A DNA stretch of 64,000 bases from Leptospira tipperaryensis (GTDB taxonomy: Bacteria; Spirochaetota; Leptospiria; Leptospirales; Leptospiraceae), in NCBI RefSeq assembly GCF_001729245.1, contig NZ_CP015217.1:994001-1058000 (forward strand), read 5' to 3'. How positions within the stretch are numbered: position 1 is the first letter of the stretch; every line of letters begins with the position of its first letter. A program made the position numbers and the translations under genes. The notes below the pieces were generated by a model. It did no database searches, was not told where the DNA came from, and worked only from the letters and a program-made list of their open reading frames with translations. Positions 10,515-20,995 of this stretch are shown one piece after another.

Positions 10515-11618
10515 ATGGCAAATCGGGAAGAAACGGCAAAAGACTCGAAGAACAAAAGGCGTCCTCTTCATAATATTTATGGAAAGGAAATTCTTAAAAA
10601 ACGTCTTGAGTCCGAAAACTTTCCTAGAACCACATTCTCCTTTTATCGTTATGTCATTTTAGAAAACACGGAACTCCTGCGGGACCAACTTTATCTGGAA
10701 TGGGAATCTCTGGGCGTTCTTGGTCGTATTTATATCGCGAGGGAAGGAATCAACGCGCAACTCTCAGTTCCTTCTCATAACTTTGAAAAGTATAGGGAGA
10801 ATTTGGATTCGAGAGAAGAATTCAAAAATATGCCCTTTAAGATCGCAGTGGAAGACGACCGAGAATCTTTCTTAAAACTGGATCTAAAAATCAGAAAAAA
10901 AATCGTAGCCGACGGCCTGGACGACGACGCATTCGATGTGACTAACGTTGGAACTCATCTTTCCGCGGAAGAATTCAATCGCCATCTGGAATCGGAAAAG
11001 ACGATCGTCGTCGACGTGCGAAATCATTATGAGAGTGAGATCGGTCATTTCGAAAAAGCGCTCCTACCTCAATCCGATACGTTTAGAGAAGAACTTCAAA
11101 TGCTTCTGGAGTTATTAAACGGAAAAGAAGATGAGAAAATTCTAATGTATTGCACCGGAGGAATTCGTTGTGAAAAAGCGAGCGCTTGGCTGAAACACCA
11201 CGGATACAAGGACGTAAATCAACTTCACGGTGGAATCATTTCATACGCACACGAAGTCGCGGAAAAAGGATTAGAGTCCAAATTCAAAGGTAAGAATTTT
11301 GTCTTCGACGGTCGTTTGCAGGAAAAGATCGGAACGGAAATCATCTCGACTTGCCACCAGTGTGGACAAAAAAGCGATCGTCACGTAAACTGTGCAAATC
11401 CCGGATGTCATATTCTTTTTATCCAATGCGAGAGTTGTTCGGAAAAGTTCGAAGGCTGTTGTACGGAAGAATGCAGAACGATTCTTCATTTGCCGAAGGA
11501 AAAACAAAAAGAAATCCGTAAGGGAAAACTGAACGACAATCGATTCTTTACCAAATCAAGAATCCGTCCAAAAATTTCCGAACTCTATAAAACTCAGAAT
11601 CCTTTCGAAACCGTCTAA
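10515..11618 (+). CDS. trhO: tRNA uridine(34) hydroxylase TrhO (YceA family rhodanese)
   Basis: 367 residues. The N-terminal UPF0176 domain ([37 protein letters not shown]) is followed by a rhodanese domain at about residues 150-250 with [21 protein letters not shown] and the catalytic loop [14 protein letters not shown]. The C-terminal Cys-rich segment ([26 protein letters not shown]) is probably a zinc site and is a feature of longer YceA proteins. TrhO uses oxygen to hydroxylate U34 of certain tRNAs, a step toward 5-methoxy/carboxymethoxyuridine. A short basic N-terminal extension precedes the domain; the start is uncertain because only AAGAAAG precedes the ATG. The 3' end overlaps that of the convergent BASS gene by four bases. 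Confidence 0.92.
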   Translation: MANREETAKDSKNKRRPLHNIYGKEILKKRLESENFPRTTFSFYRYVILENTELLRDQLYLEWESLGVLGRIYIAREGINAQLSVPSHNFEKYRENLDSREEFKNMPFKIAVEDDRESFLKLDLKIRKKIVADGLDDDAFDVTNVGTHLSAEEFNRHLESEKTIVVDVRNHYESEIGHFEKALLPQSDTFREELQMLLELLNGKEDEKILMYCTGGIRCEKASAWLKHHGYKDVNQLHGGIISYAHEVAEKGLESKFKGKNFVFDGRLQEKIGTEIISTCHQCGQKSDRHVNCANPGCHILFIQCESCSEKFEGCCTEECRTILHLPKEKQKEIRKGKLNDNRFFTKSRIRPKISELYKTQNPFETV

Positions 11619-12523
11619 ACGTTTAAAGATTTTGTCCGTTTGGACCAGAACCAAGCAAGGCTCACGCCTGCGATCGCGTGCCAAATTCCCCAAGTCGCGG
11701 CTATGATCGCCATACTTCCTTGTCCTCCGAAAAAAGCAAAGATGAGAACTAAGCCGAGTCCCGAATTTTGAATTCCGGTTTCGATTGAAATACATCTTGC
11801 GTCCCTTTCGTCCAGACGCATAAGTTTTGCAAAATAATAACCGAGAAGAAAGCCGATCGAGTTCATTAGAAAAACGTAAAGAAAGACCCTATGGATGACC
11901 TGTAAGAAAATTTCGAAATTCGCCGCGAGTGCGATGACAAGAAATGCAGCAAAGATCAGGGCAGAAAGTAGCTTGAGAGGCTTTTCGATTTTGGCCGAGA
12001 TTGCCGGTAGAAAACGATTGGTCAAAAGACCAAGAGAGATCGGAATCAAAAGGATCATCAGGATGGCTTTAAAGACATCCCAGGGATTGAGAGTGATCTC
12101 TTTCAACGCGTTGTGAACGGGTGGGTAGAGATTCCCCCAAAAAAAGAAATTAAACGGAGTCGCGACGATTGCGAGTGTGGAAGAAACGGCCGTAAGGGAA
12201 ATGGAAAGAGCCGTGTTTCCCTTTGCCAGAGACGTAATGAAGTTGGAAATGTTTCCGCCGGGACAAGCGGCTACCAGAAGCATGCCTAACGCAACACCGG
12301 GCGGAGGATTTAAAATCCAAAGCAGCACATAGGTCGCAAACGGAAATAACAGAAATTGAGAAACAATTCCGGTAATGGACGCTTTCGGCTTTTTAAAAAG
12401 AAGTTTAAAATCTTCTAATTTAAGTTCCAAGGCGATCCCGAACATGATCAACCCCAGAAGGAGATTTAAAAACAGCAATCCACTTTCGTGAAAGTTAATC
12501 CGAACCGCGTCCAATTCCTGCAT
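11615..12523 (-). CDS. Bile acid:sodium symporter family (BASS) transporter
   Basis: 302 residues with about nine to ten membrane segments. [72 protein letters not shown] and [13 protein letters not shown] are hallmark BASS/SBF blocks, the crossover helices that bind Na+ and substrate. The family imports bile acids, pantoate and other organic anions with sodium. It lies three bases downstream of a TauD-like dioxygenase gene on the same strand, so the two are very likely co-transcribed and may handle one substrate. Substrate not inferable. A second BASS gene is at 29092-29958. Confidence 0.92.
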   Translation of the reverse strand: MQELDAVRINFHESGLLFLNLLLGLIMFGIALELKLEDFKLLFKKPKASITGIVSQFLLFPFATYVLLWILNPPPGVALGMLLVAACPGGNISNFITSLAKGNTALSISLTAVSSTLAIVATPFNFFFWGNLYPPVHNALKEITLNPWDVFKAILMILLIPISLGLLTNRFLPAISAKIEKPLKLLSALIFAAFLVIALAANFEIFLQVIHRVFLYVFLMNSIGFLLGYYFAKLMRLDERDARCISIETGIQNSGLGLVLIFAFFGGQGSMAIIAATWGIWHAIAGVSLAWFWSKRTKSLNV

Positions 12524-12526
12524 CGA

Positions 12527-13681
<1,155 letters not shown>

Positions 13682-14102
13682 GGTGAATAACGTCCCTCGA
13701 AAAGATTTCCAGATCCTACTCAAGGATTCATTTGGAAAAGGTATTTTTTAAATACGATAAGAATGTGGTTTTCTTGAAGCACAAGGAGAATTTGTTATAA
13801 CAGAATAAAAATATAATAAAACGAATCAAACCGTGAAAGAAAAATTTTTCCTCCAATCCCTTGAATAATGCGGTCTCTTTAAAATTCTATTAAGAATCAT
13901 AAATTTCAGTCATTTTATGAATGGAAAAGATCTTGTTTGTATGGAATAAAATTTTATCCAAACGACGCTCCGCTAATTTTGAGCCCTGCCGTTTTACGAG
14001 AAAATAATCCGTTAAAACAGAAAATTACTTGCAATCTTGAATTCTCCCTCTTAGTTAAAATCTGAAAGAATTTGATTCTTCCAAAAGGCATTTGGAGGCT
14101 TT
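13682..14102. other. AT-rich intergenic region, no gene seen
   Basis: About 420 AT-rich bases between the dioxygenase gene and the rhodanese/YedE pseudogene. I see no convincing coding frame, RNA gene or hairpin. Confidence 0.5.
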
Positions 14103-14494
14103 ATGAAAAAAATCCGGCTGAACTTTGGTTTCATTCTTCTCATTCCGTTTTTGCGGGACCGGACGAGGTCCTTGTGACTAGTGAATGGCTTTCACAAAAT
14201 CCGGAAAATCCAAAAGTCCGCATCGTAGAAGTGATCGCCGAATCCTTCGTTTTCTCTTTTACTTTCGATCAATTCAAACCTTCGATTCCGGAACTTCCGT
14301 GGCTCAAAGCGAGTGTTTCTTTTAGCGGAGGAATCTTTTTAGGTTGGTGTGCTTGCGTTTCGGTCGGATGTACGTTTGGAAATTTTTTTCCGGGAATTTC
14401 CGAAGGTTCACTTTCCGGCTTTGTATTCGCGCTTGGTTTGATTCCGGGAATCTTGCTTGGAAGTTATCCTTTAAATCCGAAACGTCGATCTTGA
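14103..14494 (+). pseudogene. Fused remnant: rhodanese N-terminus joined to YedE/YeeE C-terminus
   Basis: TTGGAGG precedes an ATG at 14103 that encodes a signal peptide (MKKIRLNFGFILLIPF). The frame then breaks at the five-T run 14148-14152; one extra T would continue it into FAGPDEVLVTSEWLSQNPEN and KVRIVEV, which matches the start of SseA-type thiosulfate sulfurtransferases (LVSTEWL...NVRIVEV). The similarity ends near 14240. From about 14265 the same frame encodes GGIFLGWCACVSVGCTFGNF and GLIPGILLGSYPL, the end of YeeE/YedE (TsuA-like) sulfur-compound transporters. The simplest reading is a deletion joining two formerly neighbouring sulfur genes, plus a frameshift. It lies directly upstream of the methionine importer. 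No function expected. Confidence 0.7.
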
Positions 14495-14549
14495 AAATTC
14501 TTGCCTGTCTTGTGTTGTTTTATAAATCTAATTTAGGAGTTATATTTTT

Positions 14550-15380
14550 ATGAAATTCATCAAACTCAGTTTTTGGGTCCTTATTCTTTCCGTTCTTGTC
14601 CTTTCTCATTGTAAGAAGGCGGGAGCGCCTCAACTTCCCGGAGATAGAAAATCTCTCAAGATCGGAATTTGCCCCGGTCCTTATGGAAACCTTCTGAAAA
14701 AAGCGGTGTTCCCGAACTTGGAAAAGAAAGGATACAAATTGGAAATCGTGGAATTTAGCGATTATATCCAACCGAATCTTGCATTAGAAAACGGTGATAT
14801 TGACGCGAATCTTTTTCAACACACGGTTTACTTAAATAAATTTTCCAAGGATAAGAATCTGAATCTTTCTCCGATCATTTCCGTTCCTACCGCTCCGATG
14901 GCGATTTTTGCCGGTAAAAGTAAGACGATTCAATCCGTACCAAGCGGCGGAACCGTGACTCTACCGAACGATCCAACCAATCAACTCAGAGCTCTTAAAC
15001 TTTTTGAAGAATTGGGGTTATTAAAGGTTTCGCCTAACGCAAATCCTGCGAAAGCTTCCTTATCGGACGTAACCGAAAATCCTAAAAAACTGGAACTTCG
15101 TCCTTTGGAAGCAGCGCAACTCCCGAGGTCTTTGGAGAGTGCGGACATCGCGGCGGTTAACGGAAATTTTGCGATCGCATCCGGTTTGGATCTTACAAAG
15201 GCGTTAAAGTTAGAATCCTTAGCGGAAGAACACAAAAATATTATCGTAGTCCGTTCCGGCGAAAAAGACGCGGTTTTTGCAAAAGACATTTTGGAATCGG
15301 TTCATTCTCCCGAGTTTGCGAAGGTGATCGACTCCGACTTCAAAGGTTTTCAAAAACCGGATTGGTTTGAAAAAAAATAA
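14550..15380 (+). CDS. metQ: Methionine ABC transporter, substrate-binding lipoprotein
   Basis: 276 residues. MKFIKLSFWVLILSVLVLSHC is a lipoprotein signal peptide (lipobox LSHC). The mature part matches the NlpA/MetQ family: LKIGICPGPYGNLLKKAVFP, GYKLEIVEFSDYIQPNLALE, GDIDANLFQHTVYLNKF, and AAVNGNFAIASGL near the C-terminus. It captures D/L-methionine outside the inner membrane and delivers it to MetNI. AGGAG precedes the ATG. First gene of the metQ-metN-metI operon, with 6 bases to metN. I see no SAM riboswitch in the short leader. Confidence 0.95.
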   Translation: MKFIKLSFWVLILSVLVLSHCKKAGAPQLPGDRKSLKIGICPGPYGNLLKKAVFPNLEKKGYKLEIVEFSDYIQPNLALENGDIDANLFQHTVYLNKFSKDKNLNLSPIISVPTAPMAIFAGKSKTIQSVPSGGTVTLPNDPTNQLRALKLFEELGLLKVSPNANPAKASLSDVTENPKKLELRPLEAAQLPRSLESADIAAVNGNFAIASGLDLTKALKLESLAEEHKNIIVVRSGEKDAVFAKDILESVHSPEFAKVIDSDFKGFQKPDWFEKK

Positions 15381-15386
15381 AGTCGA

Positions 15387-16409
15387 ATGACTGATTCTTC
15401 ATTTTTAGAATTTAGAAACGTCTCCAAAACATTTGATCTCGGGAATAAGAAATTATTTTCCGCAGTCGATAACGTAAATCTCACCATTACAAAGGGTGAG
15501 ATTTTTGGAATTATCGGAACGACCGGCGCCGGCAAGAGTACTCTATTACGATTTCCGAATCTACTGGAAAGACCGGACCAGGGGTCGATTCTGATTCATG
15601 GAAAGGACGTAACTAGGCTCAAGGGAAAAAATCTAAGAATCCACAGACAGAAGATCGGAATGGTCTTTCAACAATTTCATCTCGCTTCCAATCGAACGGT
15701 CTTTGATAATATCGCTTTCCCTCTCAAGGTCGCAGGTTTTTCCAAATCCGCGATCAAAGAACGCGTTCGTGAACTTCTCGCGTTAACCGAAATTGGAGAA
15801 AAGGAAAACTCTTATCCCGCGCAATTGAGCGGTGGACAAAAACAAAGAGTAGGTATCGCGAGGGCCTTGGCGAATCATCCCGAACTTCTCCTCTGCGACG
15901 AACCTACGTCTGCGTTGGATCCGGAAACGACAAGATCGATATTAAAACTTTTGAAACAGATTCGAGAGAAATTGGTGATAACAATTTTGATCGTAACTCA
16001 CGAGATGGCGGTCGTTCGAGAGATCTGCGATCGAACCGCGATTATGAGTCAAGGTAGGATCGTCGAGCTGGATCGAACGGTTTCTTTTTTTGCAAACCCC
16101 AAATCGGACGCGGCAAAGAAAATTCTCGGTTCCGATTCCGATCAGGGAATTCCTTCGGAAACGTTTACCGGAGCCAAGGGAAGAATTTTGAAAGTGATCT
16201 TTCAAGGAGAAGCTGCGAAAAATCCGATTCTTGCGAGAGTCATTCGATCCACGGGAAGAACTCCGAACATTCTTTTTAGCAAAGTCGAAACGATTTTGGG
16301 AGAACCTGTGGGCACTTTCTTTTTAGAAGTGGATCGAAACGGAGAAGCCGAAGATTTAAAGAAAGCGTTTTCGGAAATGGGAGCTCTTGTGGAGGATCAT
16401 ATTCCATGA
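15387..16409 (+). CDS. metN: Methionine ABC transporter, ATP-binding protein
   Basis: 340 residues. Walker A is GTTGAGKST (residues about 45-53), the signature LSGGQKQRVGIARAL, Walker B LLLCDEPTSALD, and the H-loop Ile-Val-Thr-His-Glu. Residues about 265-340 form the C-terminal NIL domain (GRILKVIFQGEAAKNPILAR), which in MetN binds methionine and inhibits transport when the cell is replete. Its stop overlaps the metI start (ATGA at 16406-16409), indicating translational coupling. Confidence 0.95.
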   Translation: MTDSSFLEFRNVSKTFDLGNKKLFSAVDNVNLTITKGEIFGIIGTTGAGKSTLLRFPNLLERPDQGSILIHGKDVTRLKGKNLRIHRQKIGMVFQQFHLASNRTVFDNIAFPLKVAGFSKSAIKERVRELLALTEIGEKENSYPAQLSGGQKQRVGIARALANHPELLLCDEPTSALDPETTRSILKLLKQIREKLVITILIVTHEMAVVREICDRTAIMSQGRIVELDRTVSFFANPKSDAAKKILGSDSDQGIPSETFTGAKGRILKVIFQGEAAKNPILARVIRSTGRTPNILFSKVETILGEPVGTFFLEVDRNGEAEDLKKAFSEMGALVEDHIP

Positions 16410-17077
16410 ATCTAATGTTCCAAGATTTACCTTTTGATGAATTTATAAAAGCATTTGTACAAACCTTTTGGATGTTGGGGATTTCACTTTCAACTGCGAT
16501 TCTTTTTGGAATTCCCCTCGGACTTTTGATCTACTTGACTGACAAGGGAATTTTTATTCGCAATAGCTGGATCCATTCTTTTTTGAATACGATCGCGAAT
16601 CTGGTCCGATCGATTCCGTTCGTGATTCTTCTTGTAGCTTTGTTGCCGATTACACAATGGATCACAGGGACTACTATCGGGCCTTTGTCGGCCTCCGTTC
16701 CTCTTTCTGTGGCGGCGATTCCCTTTTTGGCAAGACTCGTCGAGGCGGCGTTGAGGGAAATTCCGGAAGGTGTTTTGGAAGCCGCGGTTTCCACAGGAGC
16801 TAGTTTAACACTGATTATTCGAGAAATTCTTCTTCCGGAAGCGTTACCCGGAATCGTTTCCGGAATTACCCTAACCACCGTGAGCCTTCTCGGTTTTTCG
16901 GCGATGGCGGGGATTGTAGGCGGCGGGGGAATCGGAGATCTTGCGATTCGTTTTGGCTATTATCGATACGAGGACGGGATCATGTTCGCGACGGTGGCGA
17001 TCTTAATTCTTCTCGTACAACTCATCCAATGGTTCGGAGACGCAATTCGAAAGAAAGTAGATAAAAGAGCCGGATAA
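16406..17077 (+). CDS. metI: Methionine ABC transporter, permease
   Basis: 223 residues, five or so membrane segments. The EAA loop is visible as EAALREIPEGVLEAAVSTGAS and LPEALPGIVSGITLTTVSLL. It ends with GGIGDLAIRFGYYRY, characteristic of MetI. Forms the channel of the MetNIQ importer. Last gene of the operon; convergent with the quinone-reductase-like gene. Confidence 0.95.
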   Translation: MNLMFQDLPFDEFIKAFVQTFWMLGISLSTAILFGIPLGLLIYLTDKGIFIRNSWIHSFLNTIANLVRSIPFVILLVALLPITQWITGTTIGPLSASVPLSVAAIPFLARLVEAALREIPEGVLEAAVSTGASLTLIIREILLPEALPGIVSGITLTTVSLLGFSAMAGIVGGGGIGDLAIRFGYYRYEDGIMFATVAILILLVQLIQWFGDAIRKKVDKRAG

Positions 17078-17106
17078 GAATTTAGTACTTTATAAAAGGT
17101 GAATGT

Positions 17107-17141
17107 GTTTGTATCGAGGATCCTCAGATCTCGATACAAAC
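17107..17141. terminator. Perfect 12-base hairpin at the end of the met operon
   Basis: GTTTGTATCGAG (17107-17118) and CTCGATACAAAC (17130-17141) are exact inverted repeats with an 11-base loop, which itself can fold (GATC/GATC). It lies 30 bases past metI and overlaps the last codons of the convergent gene ending at 17124. There is no long T run on either side, so it may be a termination or 3'-end stabilising hairpin. Confidence 0.55.
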
Positions 17142-18137
17142 TTTCCCGAAATGTTTTCCCGCTTTGAGAGTTTCAAAAGCCTTTGGAGCTTCTTCAAAAG
17201 AATAGACGTGATCGACTACGGGTTTGATTTTATTTGCGTCGATCGCCTTGTTCATATCTTCGAAATTTCTCTTACTTCCAACGATGATTCCCTGAACCCG
17301 AATTCCCTGCATCAAAATCGGAAATAGGGAAAGGTTGTTGCTTTCGCCGCCTGCAAGTACGCCGATGAGCGCGATGGTTCCCCAAGGTTTTGTGCTGGAG
17401 ATCGATTTTTGTAAGGTGCCAGCCCCTCCGACTTCGATGATAAGATCGGCTCCTTTCATGTTCGTCATCTTTCGTACTTCTCGATCCCAGTTTGTCTTTT
17501 CGTTATAATTGATAACTTCGTCCGCGCCGAGGGCCTTTACTTTTTTTAGTTTATCGTCGCTCGAAGACGTTGCGATCACCTTGGCTCCCATCATTTTAGC
17601 AAATTGTAATGCAAAGATGGAAACTCCGCCCGTGCCTTGAACGACGACGGTCGCTCCGGGTTGTATGTTTCCATGCGTTATGATGGCTGTGTATGCGGTG
17701 AGTGCGGCGCAAGGCAAAGTGGATGCTTCCGCGAAAGAAAGATTTTCGGGCATGGGGACCAAACCCTGTTCTCCAAAAATTCTTAACTCGCAGAGAGTTC
17801 CGTCCAAGGGACCTCCGAGAGTATTTCTAAGCATATCGACGTCGGGCGCTCCGTCTAACCATGTCTGAGCGAAGTTGGCGCAGACTTTATCTCCGACTTT
17901 CCATTTCGTAACTCCCGGACCGATCTGTACAATTTCTCCAGCGCCGTCGGAGAGAGGGATTAGAGGGAGCTTTTGTCTTGGATTGTATTTTCCGATGGCC
18001 ATCAGATAATCTCTGTAGTTCAGAGAAGCCGCTTTCATTCTAACTAAAACTTCCCCGTGGGCCGGAGTTGGATCCGGACGTTCCGCGATCTTTAGACTTT
18101 CCAGTCCGAACTGATTTTGGATTTCATATACTTTCAT
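17124..18137 (-). CDS. Zinc-free alcohol dehydrogenase / quinone oxidoreductase (MDR superfamily)
   Basis: 337 residues. The catalytic GroES-like domain spans about residues 1-130 ([41 protein letters not shown]). The Rossmann domain follows with [34 protein letters not shown] (AxxGxxG-type nucleotide loop) and GADEVINY, which favours NADP(H). The four-Cys structural zinc lobe is absent. These enzymes reduce quinones or activated alkenes with NADPH. The 3' end lies in the hairpin shared with the met operon. Substrate unknown. Confidence 0.88.
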   Translation of the reverse strand: MKVYEIQNQFGLESLKIAERPDPTPAHGEVLVRMKAASLNYRDYLMAIGKYNPRQKLPLIPLSDGAGEIVQIGPGVTKWKVGDKVCANFAQTWLDGAPDVDMLRNTLGGPLDGTLCELRIFGEQGLVPMPENLSFAEASTLPCAALTAYTAIITHGNIQPGATVVVQGTGGVSIFALQFAKMMGAKVIATSSSDDKLKKVKALGADEVINYNEKTNWDREVRKMTNMKGADLIIEVGGAGTLQKSISSTKPWGTIALIGVLAGGESNNLSLFPILMQGIRVQGIIVGSKRNFEDMNKAIDANKIKPVVDHVYSFEEAPKAFETLKAGKHFGKVCIEI

Positions 18138-18379
18138 AAAAACGATTTTCTCCCGGATCTCTTGGAATGTTTTTTCGAGGATTCATTTCCAGGAAAACTC
18201 ATTTTTTACTTTTTACATCGGTAAGTTCTTTTTTGAATTCTTCTCAATCGATTTAAACGGAAATCGATGTTCTACTCGGAGATAAGAATCGTCTAAGAAA
18301 CGAATGGCCTATTCCAATAAAGGATTCCCTTTTTCTGATTGCTCGCACGTGTCTTTTGGAAAAGCTGGAAAGAGAAATC

Positions 18380-18778
18380 ATGAGTAGCATTGAAGAAGTT
18401 CAGAGAGAAATTGTTTCCGAATTTTCAGAATGTACGGATTGGCAGGAACGCTATCAACTTTTGATTGAAATGGGAGACGAACTCGGAGCCATTCCTGATT
18501 CGTTAAAAACTCAGGAACGTCTTGTTCCCGGTTGTCAGTCTCGAGTTTGGATCGTTTCGGAAGAAACAAACGGAAAGGTAGTCTTTCAAGCTGACAGCGA
18601 TTCCGCGATTACACGCGGTATGATCGCGCTTCTCATTCGAGTTTTTTCAGGGAAAACGAGAGAAGAAATCAAAAATGCCTCCCTCGAATTTTTAAAAGAG
18701 ATCGGTTTAGACAAACATCTTTCCATGTCTAGAAGAAACGGTCTTTATTCCATGGTGAATATTTTAAGAAATAGTTGA
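18380..18778 (+). CDS. sufE: SufE-like cysteine desulfurase activator
   Basis: 132 residues from the ATG at 18380 ([17 protein letters not shown]), which has GGAAAGAG just upstream; an in-frame start at 18356 would add eight residues. [15 protein letters not shown] contains the sulfur-accepting Cys of SufE, and [15 protein letters not shown] and [16 protein letters not shown] are conserved family blocks. SufE takes sulfane sulfur from the desulfurase SufS and hands it to the Fe-S scaffold. No other suf gene is in the window, so it is encoded apart from its partners. Confidence 0.93.
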   Translation: MSSIEEVQREIVSEFSECTDWQERYQLLIEMGDELGAIPDSLKTQERLVPGCQSRVWIVSEETNGKVVFQADSDSAITRGMIALLIRVFSGKTREEIKNASLEFLKEIGLDKHLSMSRRNGLYSMVNILRNS

Positions 18779-18813
18779 TTTGTCTTCGTTTAACAATTTG
18801 AATTCTTAGATCT

Positions 18814-19587
18814 ATGAATATCAAAACATACAGTCCGAGCGGTTTTTTGAAATCGTATATCAGAGATTATATGGTAATAGAAAGCGGAGCTGAGAAGGAG
18901 AATCGGGTCCTTCCCAATTCTTCGGCGGTTTTGTCTTTTCGAATCGGCGGGAATGTCCGTATCATGGAACATTCAAAGGAGAATAACGCGCCGATTTTAG
19001 GAATCGCAGGTCTTAGAAAAAACTCTCGTCTGATTCAATATTCGAAAGGGGCTTCGATGCTTCTTGTTAATTTTCAAGAAGGTGGGGCGGTTCGATTTTT
19101 CAAAATTCCGATGAACGAAATTTTCGGAGTCAATTTGTCTTTGGATCAACTCCTTTCTAAGTCCCAAGCCGCAGAGATAGAAGACAAACTTTTCGAAACA
19201 AAAACAAACGAGGAAAGAATCAAGATCTTAGAAAGATTTTTACATTCTCTTTTTCGCGAAGCCAACGAAGATCTTCTCGTTTTGGAAACTGTGCGGAGGA
19301 TTCGAAACACAAACGGCAATCTGAGAGTAAAAGAACTTCTGAGAGGAATGCCGATCAGCAGGGATTCTTATGAAAAAAGATTTAGACAAACGATCGGAAC
19401 TTCTCCGAAACAATTTGCAAACTTAATCAGAATGAAAAGTCTCATCGAACATTATTCTTCCTTTCAAACGTTGACCGAGGTGGCGCAAGAAGCCGGCTAT
19501 TTTGACCAGGCCCATTTTATCAAAGATTTCAAAACCTTTACGGGCCTGACTCCGAAGGATTTTTTTAAAACTCCCGCCTTTTGGTAA
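18814..19587 (+). CDS. AraC-family transcriptional regulator
   Basis: 257 residues. The N-terminal sensor region (PNSSAVLSFRIGGNVRIMEHS) is of the DUF6597 type often found in AraC regulators. The C-terminal 100 residues hold two helix-turn-helix units: GNLRVKELLRGMPISRDSYEKRFRQTIGTSPKQFANLIRM and TLTEVAQEAGYFDQAHFIKDFKTFTGLTPKDF. Targets are unknown; the monooxygenase-like gene 67 bases downstream on the same strand is a candidate. Starts 35 bases after sufE. Confidence 0.9.
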   Translation: MNIKTYSPSGFLKSYIRDYMVIESGAEKENRVLPNSSAVLSFRIGGNVRIMEHSKENNAPILGIAGLRKNSRLIQYSKGASMLLVNFQEGGAVRFFKIPMNEIFGVNLSLDQLLSKSQAAEIEDKLFETKTNEERIKILERFLHSLFREANEDLLVLETVRRIRNTNGNLRVKELLRGMPISRDSYEKRFRQTIGTSPKQFANLIRMKSLIEHYSSFQTLTEVAQEAGYFDQAHFIKDFKTFTGLTPKDFFKTPAFW

Positions 19588-19654
19588 ATTCCTGATTTTT
19601 TACAATTTTGATTTTTGATTCTCGTGTATTCTCATTCCCAAGAGGTGCAAAAGA

Positions 19655-19993
19655 ATGCAGAAAATTTTAATCGACCGTTTTATCCTTCCCAAATCTTCTC
19701 AGGAAGAATTTTTTCAAAGAGTCAAAATCAATCGTGATTTTATCAAAACGCTCCCAGGGTTCATAAAGGATTCTGCATATTCCAGAGAGGAAGGGGATTT
19801 ACTTTTTTTTGTTACGGTCGCCGTCTGGAAAGATCAGGAAGCGATCGAGAACGCAAAGAAGAATGTTTTTTCGGAGTATGAGAAACAAGGTTTTGATATG
19901 CCTGCGATGCTCAAACGTTTGGGCATTTCTATCGAAAGGGGAATTTTCGAGGAAGCGGATGTCAATGACTCACGTTTGAATTGGGCGAAATAA
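19655..19993 (+). CDS. Antibiotic biosynthesis monooxygenase-like (ABM domain) protein
   Basis: 112 residues, one dimeric alpha/beta ferredoxin-like ABM domain: ILIDRFILPKSSQEEFFQRVKINRDFIKTLPGFIKDSAY and LFFVTVAVWKDQEAIENAKKNV. The ATG follows AAGAGGTGCAAAAGA, a good ribosome binding site. ABM proteins are small oxygenases or stress proteins; without known catalytic residues the activity is open. Lies after the AraC regulator and may be its target. Confidence 0.8.
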   Translation: MQKILIDRFILPKSSQEEFFQRVKINRDFIKTLPGFIKDSAYSREEGDLLFFVTVAVWKDQEAIENAKKNVFSEYEKQGFDMPAMLKRLGISIERGIFEEADVNDSRLNWAK

Positions 19994-20024
19994 AAATTGA
20001 ATCGGAAATAAGAATATTCAAAAA

Positions 20025-20411
20025 TTAAAATGTATTGGTCGAGTTTTTTAAATTCGTTTTTCGGAACTTCGCGGGAAGTTTGTTCCAGACCAATTGATAC
20101 GAACTGTGAATTCTTTTTTCTAATTCTTTCTGAGGTAGGGTTTTGAGAGAAACACACTGAACCCAGTCGTATCTCGCGAGATACGGGGCGGGAATGATTC
20201 CTTTTTTCCGGGAAAGGATTTCCGCTTCTTCCGGGCTACATTTGAAACTGATTGTAAACGGTTCTTCCGTCATCAGAACACAGAACATCTTTTTGTGAAC
20301 CGTGAAGACCACATCTTTTTCCCATTTGATGTCTTCGTTTGCGAAGGGTAGGGAGAGCGCAAACTTTCGGATCGGTTCGAAAAGGGGATCGGACGCAACG
20401 ATCTTGATCAT
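20025..20411 (-). CDS. MmcQ/YjbR family protein
   Basis: 128 residues, near the family size. Characteristic blocks are PLFEPIRKFALSLPFANEDIKWEKDVVFTVHKKMFCVLM, then FSCPEEAEILS-like FKCSPEEAEILS and PAPYLARYDWVQC. YjbR proteins have a CyaY-like fold with a suspected DNA- or protein-binding role. Last gene of the LemA/TPM operon, 4 bases after the preceding stop. Confidence 0.88.
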   Translation of the reverse strand: MIKIVASDPLFEPIRKFALSLPFANEDIKWEKDVVFTVHKKMFCVLMTEEPFTISFKCSPEEAEILSRKKGIIPAPYLARYDWVQCVSLKTLPQKELEKRIHSSYQLVWNKLPAKFRKTNLKNSTNTF

Positions 20412-20415
20412 CTTT

Positions 20416-20982
20416 TTAAATCAGTTCGGGGCGATCGGAAAGTTCGTTCGGATTTTGTTTTCTCGCGGGAAAATGTTTTTGGAGAAGTTTTGTAAATTGT
20501 TCGATTGCGTTCAACACGCTTTGCAGATATTCCCCGGATCGAAAACCGTTTTCCATTCGAGTGCAGATTTCGTCTAACGTAGATTGTCCTATCTTTTTAT
20601 AAATTCCCCGATCCGCCAATAATTCTATCTTTCTATCCACTAACTGAATATAGATGAGAATTCCCGTGTTTTCTTCCGTGTCCCAGATTTTTCTTTCCGA
20701 AAAAAGTTCTTCGGCTCTTTGTTTTACGCTCTGCCCGCCTAAAATTTTAAAAAGTGGAAGATTTCCTTCTAAGATAACTTTGATTTCTCCGGTATGGAGT
20801 TTTTCCGATAGGGAAACAGTATATTCAATTTTCTTTAAGTCTTCTTTGTTGAAGAATCTTTTGAAAAGAAAAGATTTGGATTTATCCGAAGAAAACGAGA
20901 ACGCGGAAAAAAAGGATTCTACAAGATGATTTCCGATTCTGAGGAATCTGGATTCTTCTTTTGTCTGATTTTTGAAAGTCAT
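20416..20982 (-). CDS. TPM-domain (TLP18.3/Psb32/MOLO-1) protein, cytoplasmic
   Basis: 188 residues from ATG 20982 (GAGG eight bases upstream); longer in-frame starts overlap the upstream gene's Gly/Ser-rich tail and are unlikely. The TPM domain covers about residues 35-165: FFNKEDLKKIEYTVSLSEKLHTGEIKVILEG, AEELFSERKIWDTEENTGILIYIQLVDRKIELLADRGIY. No signal peptide or membrane helix, unlike its neighbour. TPM proteins are associated with membrane repair and weak phosphatase activity. Second of two tandem TPM genes after LemA, separated from the first by 13 bases. Confidence 0.85.
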   Translation of the reverse strand: MTFKNQTKEESRFLRIGNHLVESFFSAFSFSSDKSKSFLFKRFFNKEDLKKIEYTVSLSEKLHTGEIKVILEGNLPLFKILGGQSVKQRAEELFSERKIWDTEENTGILIYIQLVDRKIELLADRGIYKKIGQSTLDEICTRMENGFRSGEYLQSVLNAIEQFTKLLQKHFPARKQNPNELSDRPELI

Positions 20983-20995
20983 ATTCGCATCCTCT

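Noticed and set aside
14550..14620. A SAM or S-box riboswitch ahead of metQ
   Set aside because: The leader between the pseudogene and metQ is only about 55 bases and has no conserved aptamer core.
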